From: Ichthyophonus hoferi
Taxonomy: Eukaryota > Opisthokonta > Ichthyosporea > Ichthyophonida > Ichthyophonidae
DNA length: 64,000 bases
NCBI GenBank assembly: GCA_002751075.1
Contig: NAOQ01000098.1
Location: 65,819 to 129,818, forward strand
Direction of reading: 5' to 3'
The position numbers were made by a program, and so were the translations under genes. A model generated the notes under the pieces. It had not been told where the DNA came from. It saw nothing but the letters and a program-made list of their open reading frames with translations, and did no database searches. This document shows, piece by piece, positions 21,713-32,400 of the stretch. Within the stretch, counting starts at the first letter, position 1; every line of letters starts with the position of its first letter.

Positions 21713-23684
21713 TAAAAATAATGCTAACAGCAATACACGCACCAACAACATAAACACACACATGAATACGTGCCTGTAGTAGATTAGAACTTTGACGAAA
21801 TTCCGAATTCGTCATAACCCGTGTATTAAGCAAAAGAATGGGACTTGCAGAGATGCCCTATTGACAAGTGAGACTAATTTAAAAACAACATCCAATCATC
21901 ACACATTGTTCTGAATGGGGTACAATTGCAAGCTATTTCTACTCTCAATCAAATATCATCATTAATAATAAAGCACAAATTAAAGTAGCAATATAGAATG
22001 TTGTTGTAAGGGGTGTATATACGAGTATGCAGAGGGAGTTACGTGCATATGTAATTAAGTCTACGTATTATCAGTGTACATCTCACTATATTGCTGCACC
22101 CTTGGTCACATAGACATATAAAGATAGAGATATGCACAGTATACAAAAGTGAATAAATGGGAGAAACTCAGTCATATATGGTGGTATGATAGTATAGTAG
22201 AATAATAGAATAATAGAATAACAGTAGATAGTATAATAGTATAATAGAATAATAGAATAATGGTATGATAGTATAATAGTATAATAATATAATTAGTATG
22301 ATAGTATATGTCTATGTAAAAAGCATGAGAAAGCCAAATCATGCATATCAATGCGTAGTAAAAGACCCGTATATACCTTACCTGCACAAACCCTCCTATC
22401 CCTCCTGCCATCACCTCAGCCACTGGAACAGTCATGTGGTCTGTTAGATGTTGTTTCGACACGGCATGGCCCCAGCCAAACATGGCACCTTTACCTGCAG
22501 TCATACACAGTGTAAGAGAGAAGCTTAAAGAGAATAATCTTAAAGAAAGACGGTGCATAAAGAACAAAAACTAGCATGGAAAATGAGTGTGAGAGTGTGA
22601 TTAATAATAAAAAATAAAGCAATAGAATAAGATAGAGTAGGAAGGATCGTTTATATACAAGCACATACATATGCATATATATATGTTGTATATGTATCAG
22701 GTACTACAATTTCATAATAGATTTTATGTATTTTACAAATAATAAACTAAACGATCGAGTCAACCCACCCACTACGACGTCTTACTTCCACTACATCACA
22801 ATTCTTCAATCCTTACATTCATTTAATTTATAGTTTATCAACAGTCTATTTACAATTTTTGCTCCTTTTCTCTTTTACATGTTCTTTGCTGTTGATGTTA
22901 CTATTCATCGAGGTCGAAAGATACTTTTTTTCACTTCGTATGCATGTATGTATAATCGCATGTATGGCAGTTGCTAAGCATTTATACATGCATATAATCA
23001 TACCAGTATAAGAGTATATATATGTGTGTGTCTATATAATCTACACCAACATATCCTATACCTATTGCTATCGCAGCTCCCCAGGGAAGAAAGCCGTCAA
23101 GAAGGCCAATCAATCCTTTGTGGCGAGTAATCTATAACCCCACCACGGTACATTAAAATATCTCTTTCAAAATACGAATTACTGGTTCTGATTATGAGTA
23201 AAATATAAAAGGAAAATACATTATATTTAATGTCGGTTTCTTATTGGATTATTTAGTATAGCTCTAGCTACGCGGGTATACACCGAATTGTCATGCGAGT
23301 GGGCTTAAATGTTATATAGTATAAATACGCGTTATAGAGGAGGTAAATAGTTATAAATAGGAAGTAGGAAACTAGCATCCTTATACATATACGGTTGATT
23401 AACATCTATATATATACATACATTAAATGAGCATATCCATACACACATACATACTTCTCTATGGGTGCCCATACATACTATACATACACTCTATGCATAA
23501 ACAATTCTAATCAAATTTCTACACAAAATATTCATCACACACCTCACGAAATAGCACCGCATATGGCTTTCCAGTTGTTTGTCTTTGAACCTTTAAAAAC
23601 TGTATAGAGTGGCCACCACATAGCTCAAACATGAAAGCAACACAACCTGATATTAGCATTTTTCGCCCGGCAGTTTCATGTTGC
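18213..23684 (-). CDS. SLC25 mitochondrial carrier family protein (5' exon not found)
   Basis: Nine exons join in phase: 23684..23543, 23131..23062, 22494..22382, 21857..21774, 20894..20788, 20102..20043, 19720..19638, 18838..18795, 18347..18213 (stop TAA). They encode about 279 residues; the family is usually ~300, so a short first exon upstream of 23684 is missing. Three carrier repeats are visible. Repeat 1 has CGGHSIQFLKVQRQ and GLLDGFLPWG. Repeat 2 has SPILLLNTRVMTN, then VIRNEGPLALMKGA, GKRVMDWSSRFFFV. Repeat 3 has TGGMISCFVTLPLDVMVATV and SRGLLGTAKFYTRGMASRAT. It presumably sits in the mitochondrial inner membrane as a solute exchanger. The general pattern recalls Yhm2-like and related divergent carriers, but the substrate cannot be told. 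The signature motifs are atypical (see findings). One intron uses a GC donor. Confidence 0.88.
20433..20780 (-). other. Hydrophobic ORF inside an intron of the SLC25 gene
   Basis: A 115-codon open frame without ATG start, lying wholly in the intron between exons 20894..20788 and 20102..20043. It includes RDNPNWIPIDFEFFTPDFLS and several hydrophobic stretches resembling membrane helices. It is probably translated T-rich intron; a nested gene or alternative exon cannot be excluded. Confidence 0.2.
20990..21050. repeat. Short tandem repeat, ~11-bp unit
   Basis: Five imperfect copies of ATCAAAGAAT followed by A or AT, within an SLC25 intron. Simple sequence with no evident function. Confidence 0.7.
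21235..21722. repeat. Imperfect AAT/AAG/AAC trinucleotide satellite
   Basis: About 485 bases of A-rich triplets (AATAATAAT with AAG, AAC and TAG interruptions), ending in a pure (AAT)n run of ~50 bases at 21,660-21,708. It fills most of the 879-base SLC25 intron 21,773-20,895, whose donor is GC. In the transcript it reads as a U-rich TTATTA tract. Confidence 0.9.
22186..22310. repeat. ATAGTATAATAG minisatellite in SLC25 intron
   Basis: Degenerate tandem units of about 10 bp (GTATAATAGT, GAATAATA). The same simple-sequence class is seen in the introns of SCAP at 55,685-55,805 and 57,640-57,900. Confidence 0.75.
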
Positions 23685-23754
23685 CTAGAACCAAGTTAGG
23701 GCATAGTCATATGAGAGTGTGTATGATTGCAATTGCATATTAAAAAATAAGTAT

Positions 23755-23757
23755 AGT

Positions 23758-23795
<38 letters not shown>

Positions 23796-23796
23796 C
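23755..23796. repeat. (TAA)n microsatellite
   Basis: About ten AAT triplets immediately upstream of the first visible SLC25 exon. Confidence 0.85.
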
Positions 23797-26380
23797 CTGA
23801 TGGGACTGGGTTTTTAAAAGAGGTATAAATATACTCATGGTGACCAACTTAGAAACAGCTTGTAGATTTATACAGGGGGATGCAGGGTAGTATAGGTAGA
23901 TCACCAAGCAAAGAAAGCAAACTTCATGTTTTAAGAAAAAAGAAAGTAGAGAGAATCAAGCTAAAAACAAGCTTGAGTAAAGGTAGTAGAGGATGGGGAA
24001 GCCTTCATATATAGTGAAAGATCTGTATATACGTCACCTATAAAATTAAAAGAATAAAAAATATATTACTCAGTGAGAGAGTATAGGGTTATGCATGCAT
24101 ATATATTTTTTTCTGTAAGTGGAGTCAAGTTTTTCTATAAATGTGATAACTGTGTGCACATAGACAGTGATATACGCTAAACAAATCTCATACTTTTGGG
24201 GAGGGTTCATGTTTGTAATTGTGAAGTGAACTGGTCTATATTAGAATATAAAAATAAAAATATATAGTAAAGTATTGTTTAGAATCTGAAATATTATTAA
24301 TTATAAAATGCTTCATAAATTTAGTAGAAGTTAGCCAAATATACATGTAAGTAACGTATTTCATTAATATAGTACAGATGTACACAAATAAATGTATATG
24401 CGAATATTTATGTTCAGATACTTGAAGTAGATTATCATGATCGAGTCCCTAAGCTCTGGTACAGGGGGTGTTCAGTAAGGTAAATATTTTAAAAGTGTGC
24501 AAGCTTTATATATTAACTATTTAAAATAAATTACTATTTTATTTTTTTTGTGAGGTTTGGGTATTAACGTGAGTGGCAAAAACAGATATCTCTACACTGG
24601 ATAAAAGTTATATATACCGATTTATTTAAGTCAATACAATGATGTAAATTACAAAAAACACGTACCCCCAACTCAATACCTATCCACTCTAGGGAGAAGA
24701 AATCCACTTACCCAACGTTACCCAATCAAGAAGCAAACGGTTAATGCGTTTTTATAGCCAATAAAAAACACTATAAAGATAAAGAAGATGGATACTATAT
24801 AAGGCAATAGTAAATATACAGTATACAATTTTGTACAAACCAATGAACAATATCTATAAATATGAACATACAAGGCACTCAATGCTCCCAGCAACTGATT
24901 CAATCCAATAATGATATCGAATGTTTGGCTTTACTTCGACAAGATAAACCGGCCGCATGAAAGGATGCGTGTTTCATATATATGCGTGTAGTATAACTAT
25001 ACAATATATAGGTAAATATTTATATATATTACTGGAGTTTTACTACTGTGATCTTTCACTGATTTTGTTTTGATAGCGGGACTGAACCGTTTGGGATTGT
25101 CCCAGCAATCAGGAATGTGTATGTTGCTAAACACCTTTCTAGTGTTACTGTATAGAGCTTCTTAGCTATTACTTTCTTTCTTTTCACCCGAATTGTCACA
25201 ATTTTTACTATATTAAAACTACCATAATATTTTAAGCATATACAGTCGCCGTTAATTCCATTCTATAGTTATCTCATAACTTCATTGTAAATGTATAATC
25301 TTGGATAAGTATGGGTTATTTATTTATACCAATTCGTGCTTATATTGATTTAGAAAGGATAGATTAAACTGGAGTCTGTATTTATTATCATGACTAATAG
25401 TAGTCTTTCATAACTAATTAATTAATTTAAAAAATTCTTTACTTTGTATCCAACGCTTTTCGTGCTTCTAGCCGATAAAAGCAATTGCTAATTACGGATT
25501 ACAAGTTGATTGAATCAAATAGCTATCGATTTTAGCTTAGATATGATCAAGTAGAAGTTTTTTTGCTTTAAAAAGTAATTATAAATATAAATTTAAACTA
25601 TCTTGAAGGGTAACTTTATGTTGTATATCGATTACTCTAAATGTGAGATAAGCTCAGCAAATTGTTGTACAAGCTATATGTTGGAAACTACCGAGCTCAC
25701 TGAACATTAGTTAGTTAATACCAGCTTTAAGAAAGTATATAGGGTAAGCCAAGACTGGTTTTGGGCAAACATTTTTATTCAGGAATGAAAGAACAACTTT
25801 ATCTAAGTAGATAAAGAGGGTATCAGCTCAGTTGACGTGTTAGATTTTTGAGCATTTTGGAACCAGTTAATTAAGTAAATGAATTGTTACACTTTCTAAG
25901 AAGTAACTAACAAGGGCTTATTACAGAAAACAATATGTTACTTGATATTTTACTGATCATCCCCCGATTAGCAACACAGATCAAAAATGGTTTCAGAATG
26001 CGTATCTTATGATTGACTTTACTATTTTAATATACAAAACTTTAAGAGCTTAGTTTTCTTAAGGGAAATGGCTAAAGCGTTAGTATTATAACATTAATGT
26101 TTTGACAAAATATTGCAAGGAAATACTTGTGCCACAAGTCATTATTGATATTGTTAGTTTAAAGAGAAAAAATTTCATTGAAAGTCAACAGACACAGTAA
26201 GGTCAACAGACACAGTAAGGATAATTAACACTTCAATGAACTAATAACACAATACATTCAACATGTATACCGTCACCACGTTTTATATTGGTAAAATCAT
26301 GTTAAAGTATTTTAGCTCCTACAAGTGTTTGGCCAAATACTTAATGATGTCTATTAAGTAACGTACTTGATATCTGTCCG
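23797..26380. other. Non-coding stretch, no gene assigned
   Basis: AT-rich DNA expected to contain the missing 5' exon of the SLC25 gene, but no ATG-bearing exon in the right phase stands out. A direct repeat of TCAACAGACACAGTAAGG occurs twice back to back at about 26,184-26,220. Confidence 0.4.
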
Positions 26381-26722
26381 TTGTATAAAGTAGTAATAAT
26401 AGTTAAAAGAAGAGATATTTCCACTCCTACTGCTCCACGAGTCAAACGTAAGACTGCTACAGCGACTACGGCTAAATTGAAATCCACATGGAAAAAGAAG
26501 CAGAACGTTCAATTCTCCTCTGATACAACTAACGAGGATACTTCAAGAAATTTCCTTAAGGACTTTGACATTGTTACAAGTCTCGAATTATGTGGAATCG
26601 AAGAGGCGGAAAGGTACATCACATGTCCGTTGACAGTGACGCAGAATCTACGCACACACGCGGGAAATTCCTCTGAATTGTCCAATAAGAATACTCTCGG
26701 CTTTTGGAAAGAAAAGGTCTAA
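26381..26722 (+). CDS. Unidentified basic ORF (possible exon or small gene)
   Basis: A 113-codon open frame without an ATG near its start. The first half is Lys/Arg/Thr-rich (PRVKRKTATATTAKLKSTWK, then KKKQNVQF). The second half is mixed and coding-like (TSRNFLKDFDIVTSLELCG, EEAERYITCPLTV), ending in WKEKV and a stop. The basic segment could bind nucleic acid. No family is recognised. It may be the 3' exon of a gene whose start lies upstream. Confidence 0.35.
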   Translation: MYKVVIIVKRRDISTPTAPRVKRKTATATTAKLKSTWKKKQNVQFSSDTTNEDTSRNFLKDFDIVTSLELCGIEEAERYITCPLTVTQNLRTHAGNSSELSNKNTLGFWKEKV

Positions 26723-27171
26723 AACATGGATAAGAAAAGATATAATGAATGTAATTGTATTTTAGCCTGGTTAGACTTTGTATTTCCCAAAGCCGATAAA
26801 GCATTCTTATTGCTCAATTCAGTGGAATTTCCCGCGTGCGCATGTGTGGTACACTTTTCTATCTAGTAATCGCAAAAAATTCCCTAGAACAACTATTTAT
26901 TTTATTTTATGAACATCTTGGTATTTTCTTTGAGAGAGAAAGAAAAAAAAAGAGAGAGAGAACAGAAAACAGTTTCATGACCTCTCAGGTTATGCATACA
27001 GCCTTTGTGCTTTCTTTCAAATTTATAATTAAGGATCCCTATAAAAATAAGAAACCTATCTGCTTCAAACAGTGTAACAATGCTTGATTTATTGAGGTTA
27101 TAATTATGCAATGTTAGAACCAAAGCTTTTATTTATAGTACAAAAGCATAATAAAAAGTAAAAGTTTTTTT
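26723..27171. other. Intergenic DNA
   Basis: Downstream of the basic ORF. It contains a purine run (GAGAGAGAAAGAAAAAAAAA) near 26,932-26,960. Nothing coding is supported. Confidence 0.4.
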
Positions 27172-27500
27172 TTGGAATAATAAGTAGAAGCAGGAGCGTC
27201 CCGTCCCTGTGACCTATATTCATTTAGAATAAGAGGGAATACCGAATCAAATCCCATTTTAACGTATCTCCTTGCGCACATGGTGTAGACATGTGCTAAT
27301 ACATGTTTTATTATTAGAGGAGTCGGCAGGACTTGTCTTAGGCAAGAGGCCTAAGCAACGAATTATCTTATCTGGACTCCAAAAACTAACGATCTGAAAT
27401 GGCTTATAACATAGTCATAGGACCTCTGCCATTGCCTGGCTCAATTTTGATCAATCATTTTGGATTGCCGCTCAGCACAATACCCCCATCTAATTAATTT
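27172..27500 (+). repeat. Dispersed repeat family A, copy 2
   Basis: Shares with the other copies GTAGAAGCAGGAGCGT..., CTGTGACCTATATT, GTCGGCAGGACTTGTCTTAGGCA, GGACCTCTGCCATTG and TTTTGGATTG, in the same order and orientation. It lies ~300 bp upstream of the cysteine-rich gene. Confidence 0.7.
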
Positions 27501-27699
27501 AAATCTTCCAATTGCGTTAAATCAGAAATTAGATTGATTCCTATCGTAATCATTGGCTGACTTTAAGAATGGTGCCATAAGCACCTACAATGTGTGTGCG
27601 TTAACACTGCTAACACTCCAGTGTCGTATGTACCAATGACTACTCAGATTAATCTATCCAATCCAACGTGACTTAATACAGAGCATGGCACTGAACGCA

Positions 27700-27706
27700 T
27701 ATATAA
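27700..27706 (+). promoter_or_regulatory. TATA box of the cysteine-rich gene
   Basis: TATATAA about 100 bases upstream of the ATG at 27806. The position is plausible for a core promoter; inferred from sequence only. Confidence 0.4.
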
Positions 27707-27805
27707 CTCCGCTATCGTGGATCTTTTGTGTATTCTTGAGGGTAGTAATAAAGCAGTTTAGGTTGAAAGTTTAAAGTTTCAAACCTATTTTAGCGCATTA
27801 TCAAC

Positions 27806-28078
27806 ATGGGAAACAACTTTGGCTCGCATAGTAACTGTTGTGAAACAATAGATGCGGAATGCCAATCCTGTCAAGCGTACATGTCCTTAAACGACTATTG
27901 CGAAGCTTTTCCTTACACCGTGGGCTGCCCAAAAAGAATGGCATACGCACCCTGTTGCCAAGCGTGGGACAGTGAGTGCATGAATATTTTAAACAATCTA
28001 GGAGATGATAAGATATCTAAATATGTGTGTTGCATTGATATAGAGAGCGAGTGTCATGAAAAAGGATCCAAAATATAG
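27806..28078 (+). CDS. Small cysteine-rich protein with triple CC-x6-C motif
   Basis: Intronless ORF of 90 residues with ATG in a good context (CAACATGG) and a TATA box ~100 bp upstream. It has twelve cysteines. CC-x6-C occurs three times (C11,C12..C19; C50,C51..C58; C75,C76..C83), with an acidic residue before the last Cys each time (AEC, SEC, SEC). The first unit extends to C22, C32 and C41 in the pattern CC-x6-C-x2-C-x9-C-x8-C, ending in TVGCP. I recall a similar CC..AxCxxC...YC...P...GC signature in scattered protist, algal and giant-virus proteins of unknown function. The N-terminus MGNNFGS fits an N-myristoylation site and there is no signal peptide, so a cytosolic, membrane-tethered, metal- or disulfide-linked protein is possible. 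Confidence 0.65.
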   Translation: MGNNFGSHSNCCETIDAECQSCQAYMSLNDYCEAFPYTVGCPKRMAYAPCCQAWDSECMNILNNLGDDKISKYVCCIDIESECHEKGSKI

Positions 28079-28949
28079 GAAATAGACGGATCTTCAATTA
28101 TATAATTGGGAAGACACCAATGAAAAACACGTGTATTAATTTTCTGTGCTAGTAGCACTTAGTGTTAGGACTACTGGATTATATTATAAAGGTCAGATAT
28201 TATATTAATTAACTAAAGAAATATCAATTTAAGATATTTGGCGATATCTTTTATTTGAACGCTCTTGGAAAAATATAAACACAATAAGTGACAGTGCGTC
28301 AAAAAAAAATGGACTGGACATTTACTACACTCAAGACACTCAAGACTGAGGAAACATTGTACTCTCAGTGGAGCCCCCAAGCCACTTCTCTTGATAGCGC
28401 TCATTGTTGCACAAAGGGTGAGAAAACCAAATTTCATCAGTCTTGAGGGTCGCAATCACTACATTGACTGGAGAAGAAGATTAGGCTTTCATCAAAAATC
28501 CCAAGATGCAAACCAATATGTATACGTAGTGGTATAACTACATACACGTCATGGCTGAAAATCAACTAGTATGCATTAATTAATAGTCAGATTATCCAAG
28601 TAAACTATATATAATATGCTATATATTAAAAACTGTGGCAGTTCTATTAACTTGTCCACAACTGTCAGGATCTCCGTTGTTGTGCCTGGGTGCGAATGTG
28701 GAAATTGCAATGGGATCGATCAGTAAATGGAAAAATATTACAATGTAAATAGTAACTATCATTGCTATTTAACGTTGGTCAACAGTTCTTTGAGTTCTGA
28801 ACGTGCAAGTGATCTGGACACTGATTATCGTAGACGAGGACCAGCGGTGGATTAGACCTTACAATAATGATGTGTTTATTACATATGTATCTAATTAAAT
28901 GCCAAGTATTTTTGTGTGCATTTACGAAAACTTCTTATTTTGCTATTGA
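28079..28949. other. Intergenic DNA
   Basis: Contains an open minus-strand stretch near 28,350-28,460 with fragments such as TDEIWFSHPLCNNERYQEKW in one frame. No recognised family and no gene structure. Otherwise AT-rich. Confidence 0.35.
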
Positions 28950-29090
28950 TACCCCGCGTATATGTGAGCGGGGGGAACCTTTATTATTGATTTCTGTTTT
29001 CTTTTATGCTTCATTTTGCTGCCAGTGCCAATTTTTGGATTACACCCGTATAGCTGAGTTTAATAACCTAAACAGGACCAGTCATAAATA
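28950..29090 (+). repeat. Dispersed repeat family B, copy 1
   Basis: Shares with 37,575-37,690 a G/C-run near its start, then CTTTTATGCTTC-TTT, GCCAGTGC-AAT, and CCA-TCATAAATAT. Same orientation as copy 2. Non-coding. Confidence 0.6.
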
Positions 29091-29457
29091 TCCGTAGTTT
29101 CCTTGCATGACCCATTAGCTAATTCACTACATGCAAACTATAATATATCGACAAATCAATTTTAACTGTGTGTTTATTCGGAGTTAACGATCTTGTAATA
29201 CTATTTAGAAACTGTAAAATGATTCAGTTTGTAACAGGGTTCACCTCGTATTTTGGGCCGTTGTACTGAATAAAGTTCTTTTATTTTTTATTTAATTGTC
29301 TGCTTACAATTGCGGATGCCATCCATTAAATGGGAGATAGTAACTACACAGACTGAAATCGACATATACACATAATGTTAAAATACCGTAAGAGGAAGAG
29401 GGTCAGAGGCCAAATATAACACAAAAACCAAAACAAGTGTATAGTAAAATGCAATTA
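29091..29457. other. 3' flank of ABHD16 gene
   Basis: Intergenic DNA next to the ABHD16 stop codon, presumably its 3' UTR and terminator region. No other gene is seen. Confidence 0.45.
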
Positions 29458-32400
29458 CTATTGCTTCCAGGGCTCAGACCAATAGTCAGGAGGTAGAGGG
29501 ACACAATGGGACCCGGGGATATCTGTCAGGTACACGCTTACTAAATAGAGGCTAAGTTTTGTTCTGACTTCATCACTGAGGGTTTGTCCATAGAATGTTT
29601 GGGCTTTGCCATGGGAGGCACGTAGTAAAGCCTGCACATCCTTATCCTGTGAATCGAGTGGTTAATTAGTTAATTCGTGAATAATTGGGTGAGCGAGTTG
29701 ATTATGTGCGTATGGCAAGGACATTTTAGTGCCCATGAACTATTTGAGGTCGGGTTACAGATCTAAATCACCATAGTCGGAAGGATTAGCCCATTTATAG
29801 AGCTTCAAATTGGTCCCAATATGAGGCTAGTTTAAGTGCAAATGGAGTTTTGTATAAATGGAGGTTACTACGTCGCGGTATATATATGTATATATGTATA
29901 TGTATATGGCTAAGTGTAAGCATATACCAATAGGTTTAAGTAAACACTGGTTGGCATGGGTGTAAATGTGAATGATAGTGCCTTCGTGTAAGGGTTTATG
30001 TATACATATATACATACCTATCCACTTACCTTCCTATATACATATACATACACAAGCAGATACATATACACACCCAGACCCCCACCCACATATTCCTTTT
30101 ATCACCTGTCTCAACCATTTAACCCACATACAACTACAATATCTATAAATAGAATTGACCACACCCACACACGTTTGTCTATGCACCAATGCCCACTCAC
30201 ATGTCACTACCTAAATGCTTACCTACTGCTAGAAATCTAGACAGGAGTGGCATAACTATGATAGTAGATATACATACCGATAGAGTAATACATTTATATA
30301 AAATTAACGTTGAACATGCGTACACATGAACAAACCTACTCACCTCCGTATCTGCAGCCGTCACAGGTCTAATAGGGTGCTCAAGGTACCTATAGAGTGT
30401 CTGTTTCTCTATCAGACCAGGGTAGCGCTGCATTAGGAGAGCTACTAATAGCGTGTTGCCACGGTTAGATCTCAGGTCTCTCTGTGGGTCACATTACATT
30501 GATTAGTTATACTAATAAAGAGGTGTGGTTAGGTCAAACTATGGGTATAGTATTATGTATTAGAGTATCAATAGAAATGGAACATTATAAGAGAATAAAA
30601 AATAAAAAATAACTTAGTCATTATACTAGGTAGGCAAAAAGGGAAAGAGAATGAAAAAGAAAGAGAGCACATACCACATCCTCGCATATCATCTCATCTT
30701 TTAGTCGCCTAAATAGTCTTATGGGTCCAGCATAGTGGCGTATTCCTGACACCACATCTAAATTAAGATAGGCTCTGATGGTGCTATCCACTAGTCCCGC
30801 TGTATATTGAGAGCGAGAGAGTATATACAGAACACGAAAAAGAAAAGGGTATTAGCAATGTATAAAATCCACAGTAGAGCCCGAGACAACAGTAATAAAC
30901 AACGTATTTGGAAACCATGTTATATTATATTATTAGATTGTGATGATCTATCTCATGCCTTAGTAAATGATCACAAACAGGGGTAAATATATACAGGCAT
31001 ACCATATGGTAGTGGATATTGACTGTAAAAAGCAGAGGTAACGGTAGTTTGATTATATTGTATTATATTACATTCTGTTCATATTTTTATATGCATAAAA
31101 CCCTATGTATATATGTATATATATGTCTGTATGCCTTTACATGTATCATAGCCATTTGAACCATATTTACAAACATACAAAGGTAAGCTGGCATGCGAGG
31201 TATGGCCAAAGGGAGCACGTGGTCAAACGCAGCATCCAACACTAGACCACCCAAATTAGGAAAGTGTGCTCCTGCCCTAGAAGCAGCATAACAACCAATG
31301 GACCAACTGAAGATCATGATGTCCTCCATAGGAAAACCCAAAATATCTATAGCATATTTTATCACAGCAACAATGGCGTTAGCTTCATTTTCAGGGTAAG
31401 GCATGCCTTCGCTATGGCCAAAACCAAGATGATTCCAGCCCAATACACTGTAGTTGAGTGCAAGCTGCATGTAAAAAGGTAACAGGGGAGAGAAAGAGAG
31501 GAAAGGAGTATGTGTTGGTCAAGTTGGTATAAATATATGTTAGCCTTTGACATGTGCGCATGTGGGTGGCCTGAGAGTAGGTTTAGCTCTATAGGAGAGG
31601 TGTATGTATGCCTAGCAGTATGCATGTATATAAACACACACCCCTCTCTCCATTCTCTCTCCCAACCAACCAACCCCTTCTCACTACCAGTGTCCACCTA
31701 TCTTACCATTGTCTGTCCCATGGACTGCTCATAGAAGGATGCATTCCCTTCACACGTGATCACCAACTTACTAGAGGTCTTTATATTGGCATGACTAACT
31801 CTACGATCAAAGACCATAGCATCTACAGCAAATCCATCCACAGTTACTATCTTGCACCGTTTTCCACCACACTGTAAGGGGAAGGGTAAGGGAAAGGGCA
31901 GAGGTTGGGGCTTGCTGTAATTTAAAAGATGTAAAAGCATAAAAAATTATTATATCCAATAACTATTCTAGAATAAAATGTCTTCGTTGTTTTAGTCCAG
32001 AAATTAGAGGATTGCCATCTAGTGTGAGAGCCCCTAACATAAAGACGGAATACATATATAAGTAAGATAGAGTGAATAGAGAGAGAGGTAGAAGATCATT
32101 ACCCCTTCTACCAGTGCGGCTCTGCTAGTAGCAAAGTCAGGCATCATTCTCTGTACCATATTGGTTGATCCGGGGTACATCATAGGCCGACCAATACAAG
32201 CGGCTAGTATACTATATAAAGTATCCTCTATGGCGAATTCACCAAAGGCATAGTCAAAAGTAGACTTCAGTTTAATACACCGTTCAGTACATTTATAGTC
32301 AACTGGCCGGAAGGAGAATTCGTAATCGTATATAGACAGAGGGAATATCTGATAGGGAAGGGATAGGGGAGTATGAATAGGTAATCGAGATAGAAAAACA

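Noticed and set aside
23890-23925. Possible first exon of the SLC25 gene (MKFAFFA followed by GTGATC)
   Set aside because: The phase would fit, but the donor is weak and the peptide does not resemble a carrier N-terminus.
28213-28470. Minus-strand ORF and neighbouring frame with DEIWFSHPLCNNERYQEKW
   Set aside because: No recognised family, no splice-supported gene, and several stops in the more protein-like frame.
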